Below are positions 10,200 to 21,990 of a stretch of 64,000 nt of DNA, in pieces. The stretch is from the NCBI GenBank assembly GCA_024516035.1, contig JAMCCL010000111.1, positions 17,899-81,898 on the forward strand, read 5' to 3'. Below the pieces are notes generated by a model. It worked only from the letters and a program-made list of their open reading frames with translations. It was not told the DNA's origin and did no database searches. This DNA is from Bactericera cockerelli (taxonomy: Eukaryota > Arthropoda > Insecta > Hemiptera > Triozidae). Both the position numbers and the translations under genes were made by a program. Positions within the stretch are counted from its first letter, which is position 1, and the number at the start of each line of letters is the position of its first letter.

Positions 10200-10718
10200 A
10201 GTGTTCAACCCGTCCAAAATGTGTTGGGTATTCACTGGCATATAGATACTGACTCTATTAGCTTGAAGCATATTAACTTAAAAGTTAATCCTGAGGCCAA
10301 AGTAACTAAACGAGAGTTCATTTTATGATCTTGGACACAAAACAAAGATTGGGACACAGTACTTACTGATGAAGACACTAGAATTTTCTTAGAGATAGTT
10401 GACGACATACAAAAGATTTCAACTTATGAACTACCCAGATTATTACGTAATATTACACTACACCTGACTCTAAAATTGAATTCCATATCTTTTCTGACGC
10501 TTGCTTATATTGCTCTTACGGGGCAACTGTTTACGTTCGTTGTATAAATGCCTCTGTGGCATAACTTGTGATATGATATTTTCAAAAATAATAGTGTCCC
10601 CTAAAAATATAACTTTCCCGCGACTCGAACTGATGGGTGCGCTCATTGCACATCGCAGTTTATTATATGTTATTAAATCGTTAAATCGCCCAATTCACGG
10701 TTTTTACTTATGGTCAGA
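10200..10718 (+). pseudogene. Dead BEL/Pao pol fragment (RT-RNase H region)
   Basis: Translated pieces give VLGIHWHIDTDSISL and TKREF in one frame, then WDTVLTDEDTRIF in another, FHIFSDACLY after that, and finally ITFPRLELMGALIAHRSLL ending in LWSD. This is the RT connection and RNase H order of BEL/Pao pol, broken by stops and frameshifts. It differs from the intact element at 1783-6990. It ends abruptly where a Helitron 3' end (10719) begins. Confidence 0.8.
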
Positions 10719-10760
10719 CTAGCGGGCTGTCGCCCGCTCTGCGGGCCGAGGCATGACCGT
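10719..10760 (-). mobile_element. Helitron 3' terminus
   Basis: On the minus strand a GCGGGCGACAGCCCGC hairpin is followed by CTAG and then a T in the flank. This is the hairpin-CTRR-T signature of Helitron 3' ends. The same terminus occurs at 34684 and, slightly decayed, at 29464. The rest of the Helitron is replaced by the tandem array that follows. Confidence 0.75.
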
Positions 10761-11163
10761 AGTGTATTGAAGCATGACCGTAGTGTATTGAAGCATGACC
10801 GTAGTGTATTGAAGCATGACCGTAGTGTATTGAGGCATGACCGTAGTGTATTGAGGCATGACCGTAGTGTATTGAGGCATGGCCGTAGTGTATTGAGGCA
10901 TGGCCGTAGTGTATTGAGGCATGACCGTAGTGTATTGAAGCATGACCGTAGTGTATTGAGACATGAACGTAGTGTATTGAGGCATGGCCGTAGTGTATTG
11001 AGGCATGAACGTAGTGTATTGAGGCATGGCCGTAGTGTATTGAGGCATGAACGTAGTGTATTGAGGCATGAACGTAGTGTATTGAGGCATGGCCGTAGTG
11101 TATTGAGGCATGGCCGTAGTGTATTGAACCATGGCCTTAGTGTATTGAGGCATGAACGTATTT
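10749..11163. repeat. 21-bp minisatellite, about 20 copies
   Basis: The unit is CATGACCGTAGTGTATTGAGG with GACCG, GGCCG and GAACG variants. The first unit overlaps the Helitron sequence GAGGCATG(G/A)CCGT, so the array grew out of a Helitron end. The period is a multiple of three, so long open frames on both strands are artefacts of the repeat. Confidence 0.97.
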
Positions 11164-11448
11164 TATATAAGAATCATCTTTTTATATGGAAATCTTTAAA
11201 ATGTCTAACTAATAAAAGGTATAGAACCTTGAGTGTATAGTAGAGTTAGGTAAAATACATAGAAGGCCATGCGTCAGGAATATAGTAGGTTTAGGGATAA
11301 TACATAGAAGGCAATGCCTCGGGTTCATAGTAGGGTTAGGTAAAATACATAGAAAGCCTATTAGGTGTTTCTATTATATAATTTATGCTAGGCCTAAACT
11401 ATGTAGGTATAAACTCAGGTAAAAATGCAATCGACGGGAGAGAATTCG
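11164..11448. other. Short diverged repeats, no gene seen
   Basis: Three loose copies of a unit with TAGTAGGGTTAGG and ATACATAGAAGG lie between about 11240 and 11360. A related piece is near 13680-13720. No coding signal. Confidence 0.55.
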
Positions 11449-11868
11449 GTGTTATTATTATTATTATATAACGCTTTATTAGGTATAAATGGACATTATG
11501 TACATACAAATGATTAATTTTACAATGAAAAAAAAAATGGAAACAATATATACAATGAAAATGAAAAAGAATAGAAAATATATAAAAACATAAGTCCTAA
11601 CTAAAGGGCGGGGTTATTGCCTATGGCAATCTCTTCCACCCAACCCTTTATTGATAAAATCCTGAGCGGGAGAGAACTCGTGGTACCTACCTGACCAAAA
11701 TTTTGGTCGGGAGATAACTCGATGACGTCCCTTATCAAGACCTCACGAGGTATGAGTGTACTTTGGACATACATGGACAGAGAAAAAAAAACTGCCCTGA
11801 TGGGGATCGAACCCAAGTCAGGCTGACTAGTACGCTACCCACTTAGCCAAGGGCACTACTTTGTCACA
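11449..11868 (-). repeat. SINE family D, complete copy
   Basis: On the minus strand the tRNA-like head (A-box-like and B-box GGTTCGATCC) lies at 11795-11868. The body has a GGCAATAACCCCGCCC block near 11605-11630 and the element ends in an (AAT)n tail at 11449-11465. A similar copy is at 39917-40317. Confidence 0.8.
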
Positions 11869-11876
11869 ACATTTAG

Positions 11877-12020
11877 TGAGTAGCATCGACATTACGAGAG
11901 CTAATTCATCATATTTTACCTCCATTCAACCATGATTGTCAAAAAACAATTTCGTAATGCCGCACCATAGGTCATTGCCCAATTCTACAACTACTACAAT
12001 TTTCCTCGCGAGGGTAATAG
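11877..12020. repeat. MITE with CATTACGAGA inverted ends
   Basis: AGTAGCATCGACATTACGAG at the left faces TTCGTAATGCCG and CATTGCCCA at the right. Two closer copies lie in tandem at 43772-44020. There is no coding capacity. Confidence 0.6.
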
Positions 12021-12097
12021 GGTCGTCATCAAGATCAAATATAAAGAGCGGAAAAACAGAACAACGTTAAGCCCAAATTGAAAAAATAGAGCTAAAA

Positions 12098-12182
12098 AAT
12101 TTCGTCCCCGCCAGGATTCGAACCCGCGCTGACTGGGTTTCAAGTCGAGTATGCTACCACTAGACAAAGTTGTCTTCTAAAA
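12098..12182 (-). repeat. tRNA-like SINE head (family D type)
   Basis: On the minus strand GGTTCGAATCC and an A-box-like CTAGTGGTAGCA are spaced as in a tRNA. The ends do not form an acceptor stem and no body is recognisable downstream. Confidence 0.6.
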
Positions 12183-14017
12183 ACGAGGACAGAAAATGAT
12201 CTAACTAAATTAATACTTGGAAACTTAAACATTAAAGTTTTGCAAAGAGAGAGCGAGGTCATCTCGAAAAATACATACTGGTCAAGATCTGAACACTGTG
12301 CTAAGGATTCGAAGGTACCTACTCGCCAAAGAGAATGAAAAGGCCACCAGGTGCCACCCAGTGGACCGGATGAAGGAATAAAACCAATAAATTTGGTATC
12401 TGCTCATCAAGATCTTTCATTTGATACCACTTAAGAATAGTTTTATCCTTCAATTCCCGATTTGGGCTCCCAAAACCCGAGGCCGCCCAAATGGGCCGCC
12501 CGATTATATAATTTAGAATTTTTTTTTGGTCTGGGCTCATCTTCATTATATCTTGATCACTTTAGACAACTCACTTAATCTTCAATGCCAAGTTAAGGAC
12601 ACTAAGTCGGGTCTCATAGGATCCGTATGAAAAAAAAAAGAACAGAAATTTTTTTTTATGAATCTTTCATGTCTTTCACGATTGTTGGGGGATCTCGAAA
12701 ATAGGGTTCCCGTTGGCCTAGGAAGTCAAACAAAAAGTCAAATCAACTTATTTTTCAACGTAGAGTCCATTTCTGCAATAAAAATCACAATTTTTGAAAT
12801 TCATGTTGCACTTTTCGTTGGCTGAAAGAACATGAAATGCATGGGAACTATGTTTTCCGTAACCTTACACTCTGCCGGGCTGTCTCTTTCTTTGTATAGG
12901 CGTTCTTCACACCTCGGCCGAGGTGTTTGATATCTTCAATATTCACGAATGGATCGAAGGCCATATACTTCTCTGCCTTTAGGAAGTTTTCCTAAAGGCA
13001 TTCACAACCATTTTCATACCAGTCTATAAAAGTCTACCAAAACCTACCAAGTGGACTATTCTTACGATCTAAATTATCAATAAAACGTCCCAACTATATT
13101 ATTACGAATAAACAATTTCTGTGTATGTATTTCACGACACTTCTTACCTTCCGTCACTTCCATATATTGTTTCATAGCACCCAAACCTATTTCAGACAAT
13201 ATTTATGTCTTTTATTTGTATGGGGCGCACTTAAACCTCAGCCAATGTGTTTGATAGAACAATGATTAGGTAGGTTTCAAATAAATATAACCAAATTGTG
13301 GTTATTTCAAAATGATGGGTTTAAAGGAACCATAAAAAAAGTCAGCCGTAAAATTTATTTCATTTAATACCTAAATGATAGAAATTTTACCTAGTTTCGG
13401 TCAAAAATGTTTCGACACAAGCTTGCGTCAGAGTATTGCAGGTATATCTCATATAGTATGGATCAAGTTCAAATCCCTAGGACTAGATCGATGTTATAAC
13501 ATTTATTTTTTGCATGCGTTATTGAGTAAGACGTATGCTAAATATTAGTGTCATACAGTAGGACTAGGAAATATACACGGCCATAAGGTTAGAAAAACAC
13601 ATACTTTGCAATGTCTCAGGTATGGAGCAGGACTATTAAAAACAGAATTAAGGCCACGTGTGTAAAGTACGAAGGGGAAATACATAGAAGGCCCTACCTC
13701 GGGTATCAAGTAGGGTAAGACGGTGGGTGCGGGTGTTTGAAACACCAAGGCATCAAACGTTAACATTTTAGGTGTCTCGGTATTTTTTATGAAAATAGGA
13801 ATATAAACAAAAGTATAAAATTTCAAAATTGCCTCGTGTATACAATGTGAACCAATCACGAGGAACTAATGTGTCCATAATTGGTCGGGAATAGTCACCA
13901 GAACCTCAAGAGATGGTTGATATCGAAACCACCAATTTCCTTACTGTGAGAATGGACATTCTGCTAGCTATTCCCGACTCTATTATGCTGGGTATCCCTA
14001 TCGTGATAATAATAATA
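12183..14017. other. Long stretch without recognisable genes
   Basis: I find no exon. It has a perfect 12-bp hairpin at 12974-13000 (TGCCTTTAGGAA stem, three-base loop), a CCTCGGCCGAGG palindrome near 12917, and two diverged copies of a segment at about 12885-12965 and 13205-13270. Short open frames look random. Confidence 0.5.
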
Positions 14018-14243
14018 ATAATACTCTTTTGTTGAAGCTAATCACGGGTTAGCTAAAAAGCTAACCAGGCGAGGTTAATGCTCACAGCATTTTCTACCAC
14101 CTAACCTCAGAGCCTTATTATTATGTGGTCACAAACTCAAATGAGGAAAAATTCATACACTGGGTGGGATTCGATCCAACGGATCCCTAAGCAACCTGGA
14201 TTACTAGACCAGCACGTTAACCACTTGACTACTAGCGGACGAT
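14018..14243 (-). repeat. SINE family A copy
   Basis: In antisense it shows the full family A layout: tRNA-like head with TCGAATCC-type B box and GGATCCGTTGG, CACCCAGTG(T)ATG, GAGTTTGTGACCACATAATA, the self-pairing GAAAATGCT...GAGCATTAACC segment, and an (ATT)n tail next to 14010. Confidence 0.85.
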
Positions 14244-15316
14244 TGACAATTATTCACTTGTGGATAAGTCAAAAGTTCGTAATGGACATTATTAACTACT
14301 GTCTATTATAATGCAGTAAGTAAGGTCAGTGTAAACACCGCGTTTAAATTATGCAACTGGTTTTAATCCGAATTTCGGTTATTCTCAAGAAGAAATTCAC
14401 AGTTCTTATCTAACATAGAAACTAGAAACCAGTTTGAGTTTTAACTTCAAGGGTATCTGTGTTCTCATTACCTATTGCTAACAAAGGTCTACAAGATTAT
14501 GATGTGTTGAAAATTCCGGTTTTGGTTCAATGGACTAGAGGCCTTTCTGTTTTGTTCTAGTTATATTCCATTTATTTTCGGTTCTCCAAGTGGGTCACAT
14601 ACTCTGTAGACCTACATTAGGTGAAATTATTATTTTTCTCTTTCTGGAAATTCGGGGTTGTGGAGATAGTATTTTTTTGTAGATGTGCAACATTTCTCGT
14701 GCACGATTATGATGCTAAGACTTCTCGCACTTTAATAATGGGACTGGGTTCAGTAGATAGTGTACACTAAACTCATCTGGGATAATCAGAAATATCAGTA
14801 CGAATAATAATTTTCACATTTAGCAGTGGTTTTACCCAGGCCATAATTAATGTGTTTCAGTATGTTAATATTGACTATAGGGAATTCCCGACTCTGCTAG
14901 GGCTGGGTGAGTACGATCGGGAGTGACAACTTTCATTCTGCCTAAGTAGGGTATCACAACGGAACACCCTATATCCTAGACCCAAGTGCGCGAACACAAC
15001 GAAGCCCTAGGGTAGCCCCGGTACCCGGTACGACATAGAATAATAATCCTATACCATGTTATTAAAATACTCGTATGTAAGCGGCCTCAGCGATGTATTG
15101 AAATTCGTCCATATCAAGTTGTAGGTACCAGACTATTTATTGCTAGTTGAAAGCTAGCAAACTTTTCAACCCCAAACCAAATGGTTGTAGGTTTGATTCC
15201 TACTGTGGCAGCATATTGTATTTAATTTGATTATGCTTTTGGATAATTATTCTTTATTAGGTATCTTATGTATTCAACAGACCATACTTAAGCCTAAAGC
15301 CGTATGCAACCCAGTT
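14244..15316. other. No gene seen
   Basis: AT-rich unique-looking sequence. A GGTTTGATTCC B-box-like motif near 15190 may be another decayed tRNA-like head. No exon, array or long inverted repeat recognised. Confidence 0.45.
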
Positions 15317-16130
15317 CAAAGGTGGAAAATGTCAGCCCGCCGAGACGAACACTTTTGATTCCAGGATTATTTTTTTTGTATCTCCTAACGAAAGACCCCA
15401 TCTACCTGGCGCCGCTTTCGGGCGGTATACGCGCCAACCAAGCAAGATAGAAATAAACCAATAGTTGGCAAATTACTTTAAATTATTTGTAGAATACCAA
15501 TCAAATGTTAATTTTAAAATTCTTTTAAACATAATTTTCGGAAACGGCACCCCCGCCCTCCCGGGGGTGCCGTTCAAAGGTAAAAAAAGTGTAAGCCCGC
15601 CGAGACAAACACTTTTGATTCCCGGTAAAGTTTTGTAACTCCTACCGTAAGGCCGAAACTGCCTGGCGCCGCTTTCGGGCGGAACACCCGCTAAACAAAG
15701 CTATATGAAACACCAATAATTAATTGTGTAGAGGGTTGTGAGTTGGAATAAAATGACTATGTCCAGCCAGGTTTAAAAAGTTTAGATATAGATTTTACAT
15801 TTCGATTTTTTAATTTTAGTTCCGAAGTAATTTTAAATTATTACAGTGTAGGTCATTACAGTGTAGAAAGATGTAAAAGTGAGAAGTTCTATACATTTTT
15901 AAACAAACATGAAAAATAGTACAGCATTTAATATAGCACGGCGCACGCTACAGTTGGAGGAGTCTTTTATATTTTTCGTAGAATACGAATCGAAAATCAA
16001 TTTTAAATTTCGAACACATTTTTCGGCCAACTTTGATCGCCGCCCCTGAGCGGGCCCGCCTGGCGGTGCCTTTCAGAGGTGGAAAGAAATCAGCCTAGCG
16101 AGCGCTACATGATTGATTCTCGAGTCGAAA
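15317..16130. repeat. GC-rich dispersed repeat in three diverged modules
   Basis: GCCCGCCGAGAC(G/A)AACAC plus CTGGCGCCGCTTTCGGGCGG occurs at about 15333-15427 and 15595-15682, with a decayed third copy near 16020-16110. A 10-bp perfect hairpin, CGGCACCCCC with GGGGGTGCCG, lies at about 15544-15573. The modules stand out as GC-rich islands in AT-rich DNA. Class unknown; Helitron-like or other DNA-transposon interiors are possible. Confidence 0.6.
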
Positions 16131-16146
16131 TAAGTATCTCGCAAGA

Positions 16147-16378
16147 TCAAATGTACACCCTAGTAGCACCGGTTCTCGTTCTGTAACCGAAGTTAAGCAA
16201 CATCCAGCGAGATAAGGAGTTGGATTGGTGACCATTCAAATTCGAATTCTCGTGATGCTCTATTCCCGGCCTCACTCAGGCTGGTTGAGGTTATTTTGAG
16301 TATCAGGTTTGTGAGTTTCCTGCAAATGGAGGGTAAAAATCCCATCCTGATATAACCATACAGTTGATGTAAACTCTA
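16147..16378 (+). repeat. SINE family C (5S-derived), older copy
   Basis: GCACCGGTTCTCG, ACCGAAGTTAAGCA and GGATTGGTGACC mark the 5S-like head. GGCCTCACTCAGGCTGG and GAATGGAGGGTAAAA-type motifs mark the shared tail. It has more differences than the copies at 9756 and 36656. Confidence 0.8.
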
Positions 16379-16734
16379 GTCTAGTTATAGAAAATAAACA
16401 CGGCTTAATGATTCATTCTAAACATGAATACCTACCCATATAATAACATGGCATCTCTACGAGTATGCAACATGCAATGACCTTTTCACTCTTTGTACTA
16501 AAAAGACACTGATTCCATACTCTCCGCTGTTAGTACATTTTTTAAAGTACATTTTTAGAAAATGCTTAATTTCGTTGGAAAATAATTGAAAAAAAAATTG
16601 AAAAATATATTTTTTTAAATGAAAACATTCAACGTCTTCATTTATGTAAAAAGAAATACCAAACTATTAAAAAAAATCGGGTCTCTGTAGCTGCGTGAAA
16701 TTCCGGTCCCTGTAATTATATGGTGTGCATGTAT

Positions 16735-16875
16735 AGGTGTGTGTGTGTGGGTGTGTTTGGGTGGGTGTGTGTGTGGATGTGGATGTGTGTGTGTGGATGG
16801 GTGTGTGAAGTGTGTGTATGTGGTGTGTGGGTGTGGTGTTTGTGATGGCTTGGCGAAGCGGGTGCAGCCCGCTAG
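16735..16875 (+). mobile_element. Helitron 3' end carrying a (GT)n-rich array
   Basis: GCGGGTGCAGCCCGC hairpin followed by CTAG (16872-16875) and a flanking T fits a Helitron 3' terminus on the plus strand. Immediately upstream is a GT/GGT-rich simple repeat (16735-16845). The 5' end of the element was not found. Confidence 0.6.
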
Positions 16876-17320
16876 TTATATCATATATGTACATTACAAT
16901 GAGATTAATGAGAAGTATGCATTACAATGAGATTAATGAGAAGTATTTTTGTAATCAATTTATTCTTCTAAATGATCTTTGAAGTATTTCCTCTGTTTTT
17001 TTATTTATTATTATTTATAAATCGAGCTTGATCCAGGTGGATTAATAATTAAATAGCGCACATTATGTCTGAAGTTTCAAGTCAACAGTTCGAGATGTAC
17101 CATAGTTCCAAAAAAATTAAATTCAAAGTTTCTTCCAGTTTGCTTTATGATAGAATTTTTAACTTTTATTTTCAACTGATTTTAGATTATAAAATTAGGA
17201 ATGAAAATGAAGCATCCCTATCAGAAAACAAAACATTATTGATTTCCTTGTGTCTATGTGCCATGAGCCTTTCTCAAGAACATACCTACTTATGTATGTC
17301 TATGCTTCATCTGTTCACAG

Positions 17321-18108
17321 GAGAGTTCAACATTGGAGGTCTCACCTTCCACTGGTTCCCTGAGGGCATCTTCGGCATCACTCTGACGCCTCCCGAGGCT
17401 GACGGCTTCAAGAACCTCCTCTTCCATCCCATCGCGTCCCACTCCGAGTTTGCCGTCTCCACCCGCGTCCTGAGAAACAAAACTCTTGCGGAATCTGCCG
17501 ACAGCTACAACGCGTTCGTCAAGCTTGGTGAGCGAGGCCTGGACGGGCACTTGACCTCGCACGTGATGGACCACAACGGAATCCTCTTCTTCAACCTAAT
17601 CGACCGCAACGCTGTGGGCTGCTGGAACTCCCTGAACCCCTACAGGCCGGAGTACATCGGACATGTTGACGTGGACAACGAAGCTCTCATCTTCCCCAGT
17701 GATGTGAAAGTCGTGGGCGATGACATATGGGTGATCTCAGACCGCATGCCCATCCATCTTGAGTCCGAGTTGAACTTCAACGATGTCAACTTCAGAATCT
17801 TCAGAGTTCCCATTCAGACCGCCGTGCAAGGAACTATCTGTGAGGGACCTCTCGTGAGCTCTGCCTACCAGCAGCCGTTGCCTTACCCCACGCAGCCATA
17901 CGCTGACAACAACATATACTCCACCCCGCAGGTGAAACCCAAGAACTTCTACTCCAGAAAGATCTACGTCCGTCCAGAGCTGCCCAGCTACCTCACAGAA
18001 CCCGAGGAGCCTGCTTTCCCTCAGAACAACCAGATTGGCGCCAGCGTGGCTCCTAGCTACAGCCCTTCCGGAAACACCTGGTCCTACCATCAGTTCTTCC
18101 AGTATTAG
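17321..18108 (+). CDS. y: yellow-family protein (MRJP/Yellow domain), terminal exon
   Basis: This exon encodes the C-terminal 261 residues of a Yellow protein, the secreted family that controls insect cuticle pigmentation. The acceptor is CTGTTCACAG just before 17321 (phase 1). The open frame continues upstream but reads like translated intron. Family signatures include GIFGITLTP, LFHPIASHSEFAVSTRVL, RNAVGCWNS, IFPSDVK and WVISDRMP; then a proline/tyrosine-rich tail. The match is closest in my judgement to yellow (yellow-y) itself rather than other family members, from C-terminal motif similarity only. The exon is clearly GC-richer than its flanks. No earlier exon is visible, so the preceding intron is longer than 9.7 kb within this window or the rest lies left of the BEL/Pao element. 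Confidence 0.9.
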
Positions 18109-19055
18109 ATCATTCCATCCATAAATCAAATTGTAAATATCATCTTCAAGTCCTACCTCTGAACTGATTTTCTGTGATTCTCTCCTAAACTGCCTGCCAT
18201 TTTCTACTTTCAATTTATGCATATTATCTTTTCCTCCCTCTCTGATCTCAGTGGTAGTTTGACCAAAGACTAGATACATTTTGATAGTTCATTCACTTTC
18301 ATTTTTATCTGACAGCCGTATTTATAAACAGAAAACGCCGTCTGAGTAATGTCTCAAGAGTGGTTTCCTTTAGTATTATTGGCCAATACCTTGCTTGAGA
18401 CATTGCTCAGACAAAACTATCTGTTCATAATTACGTCTGTTAAAGTCTCATTAAATTACTTCTCAGCTAATCATCTTTTCTATGAATATCTAGTATCATT
18501 TTCGTACATTACATAAATAAGTTAAATATCTCTTGGGAAAAAGGCTGTTTTTGTTGATAGTCTAGATACTTTAGACTACTTAGCCTTTTGTCTAAAGAAA
18601 TATTTTCTATTCCCGCTGCAATATTTTTAAATCAATCCTTTGAAAGAATTCATCCCAATAAATTCTTATAGAAATGCTTATAACTAGCTTTCACCAAGAG
18701 AATTTCCTCTTCTATTGAGAATATGAAGGAATGGTCATTGGTCAATGATGTTCATTCTATTGAACATAAAATGAACATAAACTTTGTAAATACCCAGTTC
18801 AATCAATTCATTCAACATAAAACTTACACCATAGCTCGAGGCGACTAGTTTAACGCATTCATCAGCTATAAAATATGTACATAGTAAGTTTAGTATACTC
18901 ACTGCCTCTACAATGTTCTATTAGTCAAATTCTCCGTTATTGTAGCGTCATATGGTTCCAGAAACTAACTGTGAAACGCCTTTAGATTACAATTTTATGT
19001 TTATGAGAAAATAAAATTTATGTTTTCAAATAAAAATTCGTGTCATTCTGTTTTA
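18109..19055 (+). other. Probable 3' UTR of the yellow gene
   Basis: After the TAG stop, AT-rich sequence runs to overlapping AATAAA signals at about 19010 and 19030, followed by a GT/T-rich stretch. A poly(A) site near 19040-19055 is likely. A MITE-like hairpin (18310-18436) lies inside it. Confidence 0.65.
18310..18436. repeat. MITE-like inverted repeat in the yellow 3' UTR
   Basis: GTCTGAGTAATGTCTCAAG (18340-18358) pairs with 18394-18412 with one G:U pair. The pairing extends outward with a few bulges to about 42 bp per arm. The transcript would fold into a long hairpin. Confidence 0.75.
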
Positions 19056-19292
19056 ATGTTGTTTTTTTTTATTTGTGTTTCTCAAAGTAGGAAATGGTGA
19101 GGACGGAGAATTTATTTTATCCTCTTTGTGTGGGGTGATAAAAATGTTTTTGTGAAATAGGGAGAAAATTGCAGATTCTCGTGTGGCTACGGTGGATAAT
19201 ACTTGGGCGATGGGTTCCTCGTGGCTTTCAGAATGCAGGTGCTAAAGTGGAATGATAAATTGTTAATTGCCCTGTATTTATTTCACCGTAGA

Positions 19293-20467
19293 GTTATTGT
19301 GGTTGTTTACTGTAGATACCGAACTATAGGAGGTAGACAGGTACTCCGAATGATAAACAGAGATATTATGCTATTGTGGTTGTTTACTGTAGATACCAAA
19401 CTATAGGAGGTAGACAGGTACTCCGAATGATAAACAGAGATATTATGTAATTGTGGTTGTTTACTGTAGATACCAAACTATAGGAGGTAGACAGGTACTC
19501 CGAATGATGTACAGATTGTACAGAGATATTATGCTATTGTGGTTGTTTACTGTAGATACCGAACTATAGGAGGTAGACAGGTACTCCGAATGATAAACAG
19601 AGATATTATGCTATTGTGGTTGTTTACTGTAGATACCAAACTATAGGAGGTAGACAGGTACTCCGAATGATAAACAGAGATATTATGTTATTGTGGTTGT
19701 TTACTGTAGATACCAAATTATAGGAGGTAGACAGGTACTCCGAATGATAAACAGAGATATTATGCTATTGTGGTTGTTTACTGTAGATACCAAACTATAG
19801 GAGGTAGACAGGTACTCCGAATGATAAACAGAGATATTATGTAATTGTGGTTGTTTACTGTAGATACCAAACTATAGGAGGTAGACAGCTACTCCGAATG
19901 ATAAACAGAGATATTATGTAATTGTGGTTGTTTACTGTAGATACCAAACTATAGGAGGTAGACAGCTACTCCGAATGATAAACAGAGATATTATGTAATT
20001 GTGGTTGTTTACTGTAGATACCAAATTATAGGAGGTAGACAGGTACTCCGAATGATAAACAGAGATATTATGCTATTGTGGTTGTTTACTGTAGATACCA
20101 AATTATAGGAGGTAGACAGGTACTCCGAATGATAAACAGAGATATTATGTTATTGTGGTTGTTTACTGTAGATACCAAACTATAGGAGGTAGACAGGTAC
20201 TCCGAATGATGTACAGATTGTACAGAGATATTATGTTATTGTGGTCGTTTACTGTAGATACCAAAGTATAGCAGGTAGACAAGTACTCCGTATGATAAAC
20301 AGAGATATTATGTCATTGTGGTTGTTTACTATGGATACCAAACTATAGGAGGTAGACTGGTACTCCGAATGATAAACAGAAATATTATGCTATTGTGGTT
20401 GTTTACTGTAGATACCAAACTATAGGAGGTAGACAGGTACTCCGAATGATAAACAGAGATATTATGT
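19293..20467. repeat. 77-bp tandem array, 15 copies
   Basis: The unit runs from ATTGTGGTTGTTTACTGTAG to AACAGAGATATTATG. Copies start at 77-base steps from 19294. Two copies, ending near 19525 and 20225, carry a longer variant with GTACAGATTGTACAGAG. Copies differ by few substitutions. Open frames inside are repeat artefacts. Confidence 0.97.
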
Positions 20468-21280
20468 TAGGAAAAACCAGATACTTTTGGTGCTTTGTAA
20501 GCAGCTGTTTATTTCAAATAGTCATAACATGGCTCGCATGGAATTCAGTTTTTGCTTTAATGTACCGAAAATTTTGCTTTTGATTAGATGTGAGATGATG
20601 AATATCTCCCCTGGTATTCAATCTTCATCACCAGCATCATAGTGAGGTCGGTTTTATTTATCCGTGCTGAGCTAATACATACGCAGTAGCTGTAAATTTT
20701 CGATGTCAGTTTGTAGTAAAATTTTTCTTTTTTACTTTCGAAAGATTTTTTTGATTTGATTAAACAAATACTTTTCATCTGCATCAATAGATATATATCT
20801 AAAGAAATAACTTTAATCATCTAAAAATTAAAATATGGCAAGTTTAAGTGACCCATTATGCAAAGTATGGATGGGTTGGGCCACAATTGTATTTACCGTT
20901 TCTTCTATAAGACAGTGGATTACAAGTAAACTTATTAATACTATCCCTAGGATTTTATCTTTACAAATAGACATAGAAGGAGAAGTAAACAACTTTTTTT
21001 AAAATAGATAATCCATACTACCAACCCTCTACAAATTTTCTCATCTCACTTTTCTTCCATCTATGACAGCCTAGCCCTAGTTATGAGTAATGGACACACT
21101 GACATCGTTTTCTTAAACCAAGTCCTCCATTGACGAAGAACTCCCTGTCCTAACGCCACAAGTTCAAATCAGTCAACCAAGGGTAATTTGAGAAGCGTCA
21201 CAGGATGGAGGAGGACACATTGCGACAATCACCACATGGCACAGCTTCCGTCCACTCTTCTCTATAGTCCTGTTTATCTA
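20468..21280. other. No gene seen
   Basis: AT-rich unique-looking DNA between two tandem arrays, with only short random frames. Confidence 0.5.
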
Positions 21281-21286
21281 CCCTTT

Positions 21287-21990
21287 CCTCTATACTTTTT
21301 GTCTCCCTATCCTACCGTCTTTATTCCTCGTCTGCCTATCCAACCCTCTTTATTCCTCGTCTACCTATCCAACCCTTTTTATTCCTCGTCTCCCTATCCA
21401 ACCCTTTTTATTCCTCGTCTTGCTATCCAACCCTCTTTATTCCTCGTCTGACTATCCTACCCTCTTTATTCCTCGTCTGCCTATCCAACCCTTTTTATTC
21501 CTCGTCTTCCTATCCAACCCTCTTTATTCCTCGTCTTCCTATCCAACCCTCTTTATTCCTCGTCTTCCTATCCTACTCTCTTTATTCCTCGTCTTCCTAT
21601 CCTACTTTTTTTACTCCTCTTCTTTATGCCTCGTCTGCCTATCCTACCCTCTTTATTTCTTCTCTTCCTATCCAACCCTTTTTATTCCTCGTCTGCCTAT
21701 CCAACCCTTTTTATTCCTCGTCTGCCTGTCCAACCCTCTTTATTCCTCGTCTTCCTATCCAACCCTCTTTATTCCTCGTCTTCCTATCCTACTCTCTTTA
21801 TTCCTCGTCTGCCTATCCAACCCTCTTTATTCCTCGTCTTCCTATCCAACCCACTTTATTCCTCGTCTTCCTATCCTACTCTCTTTATTCCTCTTCTTCC
21901 TATCCTACTCTCTTTATTCCTCGTCTTCCTATCCTACTCTCTTTATTCCTCGTCTGCCTATCCTACCCTCTTTATTCCTCTTTCTACCAT
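21287..21990. repeat. 29-bp pyrimidine-rich tandem array, about 24 copies
   Basis: The unit reads TTTATTCCTCGTCTTCCTAT followed by CCAACCCTC, with CTTCC/CTGCC and CCAAC/CCTAC variants. Because 29 is not a multiple of three, all frames alternate; the long leucine/serine-rich frames have no protein meaning. The strand is strongly C+T biased. Confidence 0.97.

Noticed and set aside
10710..11240. Long open frames on both strands (HDRSVLR and MPQYTT repeats)
   Set aside because: The 21-bp unit is a multiple of three, so open frames arise on both strands without selection. No start context, splice signals or complex sequence.
17065..17320. Upstream extension of the yellow exon to the ATG at 17065
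   Set aside because: The translated part lacks Yellow motifs, is AT-rich, and a good splice acceptor marks the start of conserved sequence at 17321.
17737..18279. Antisense frame of 180 codons over the yellow exon
   Set aside because: Shadow of the GC-rich coding strand; no family signature.
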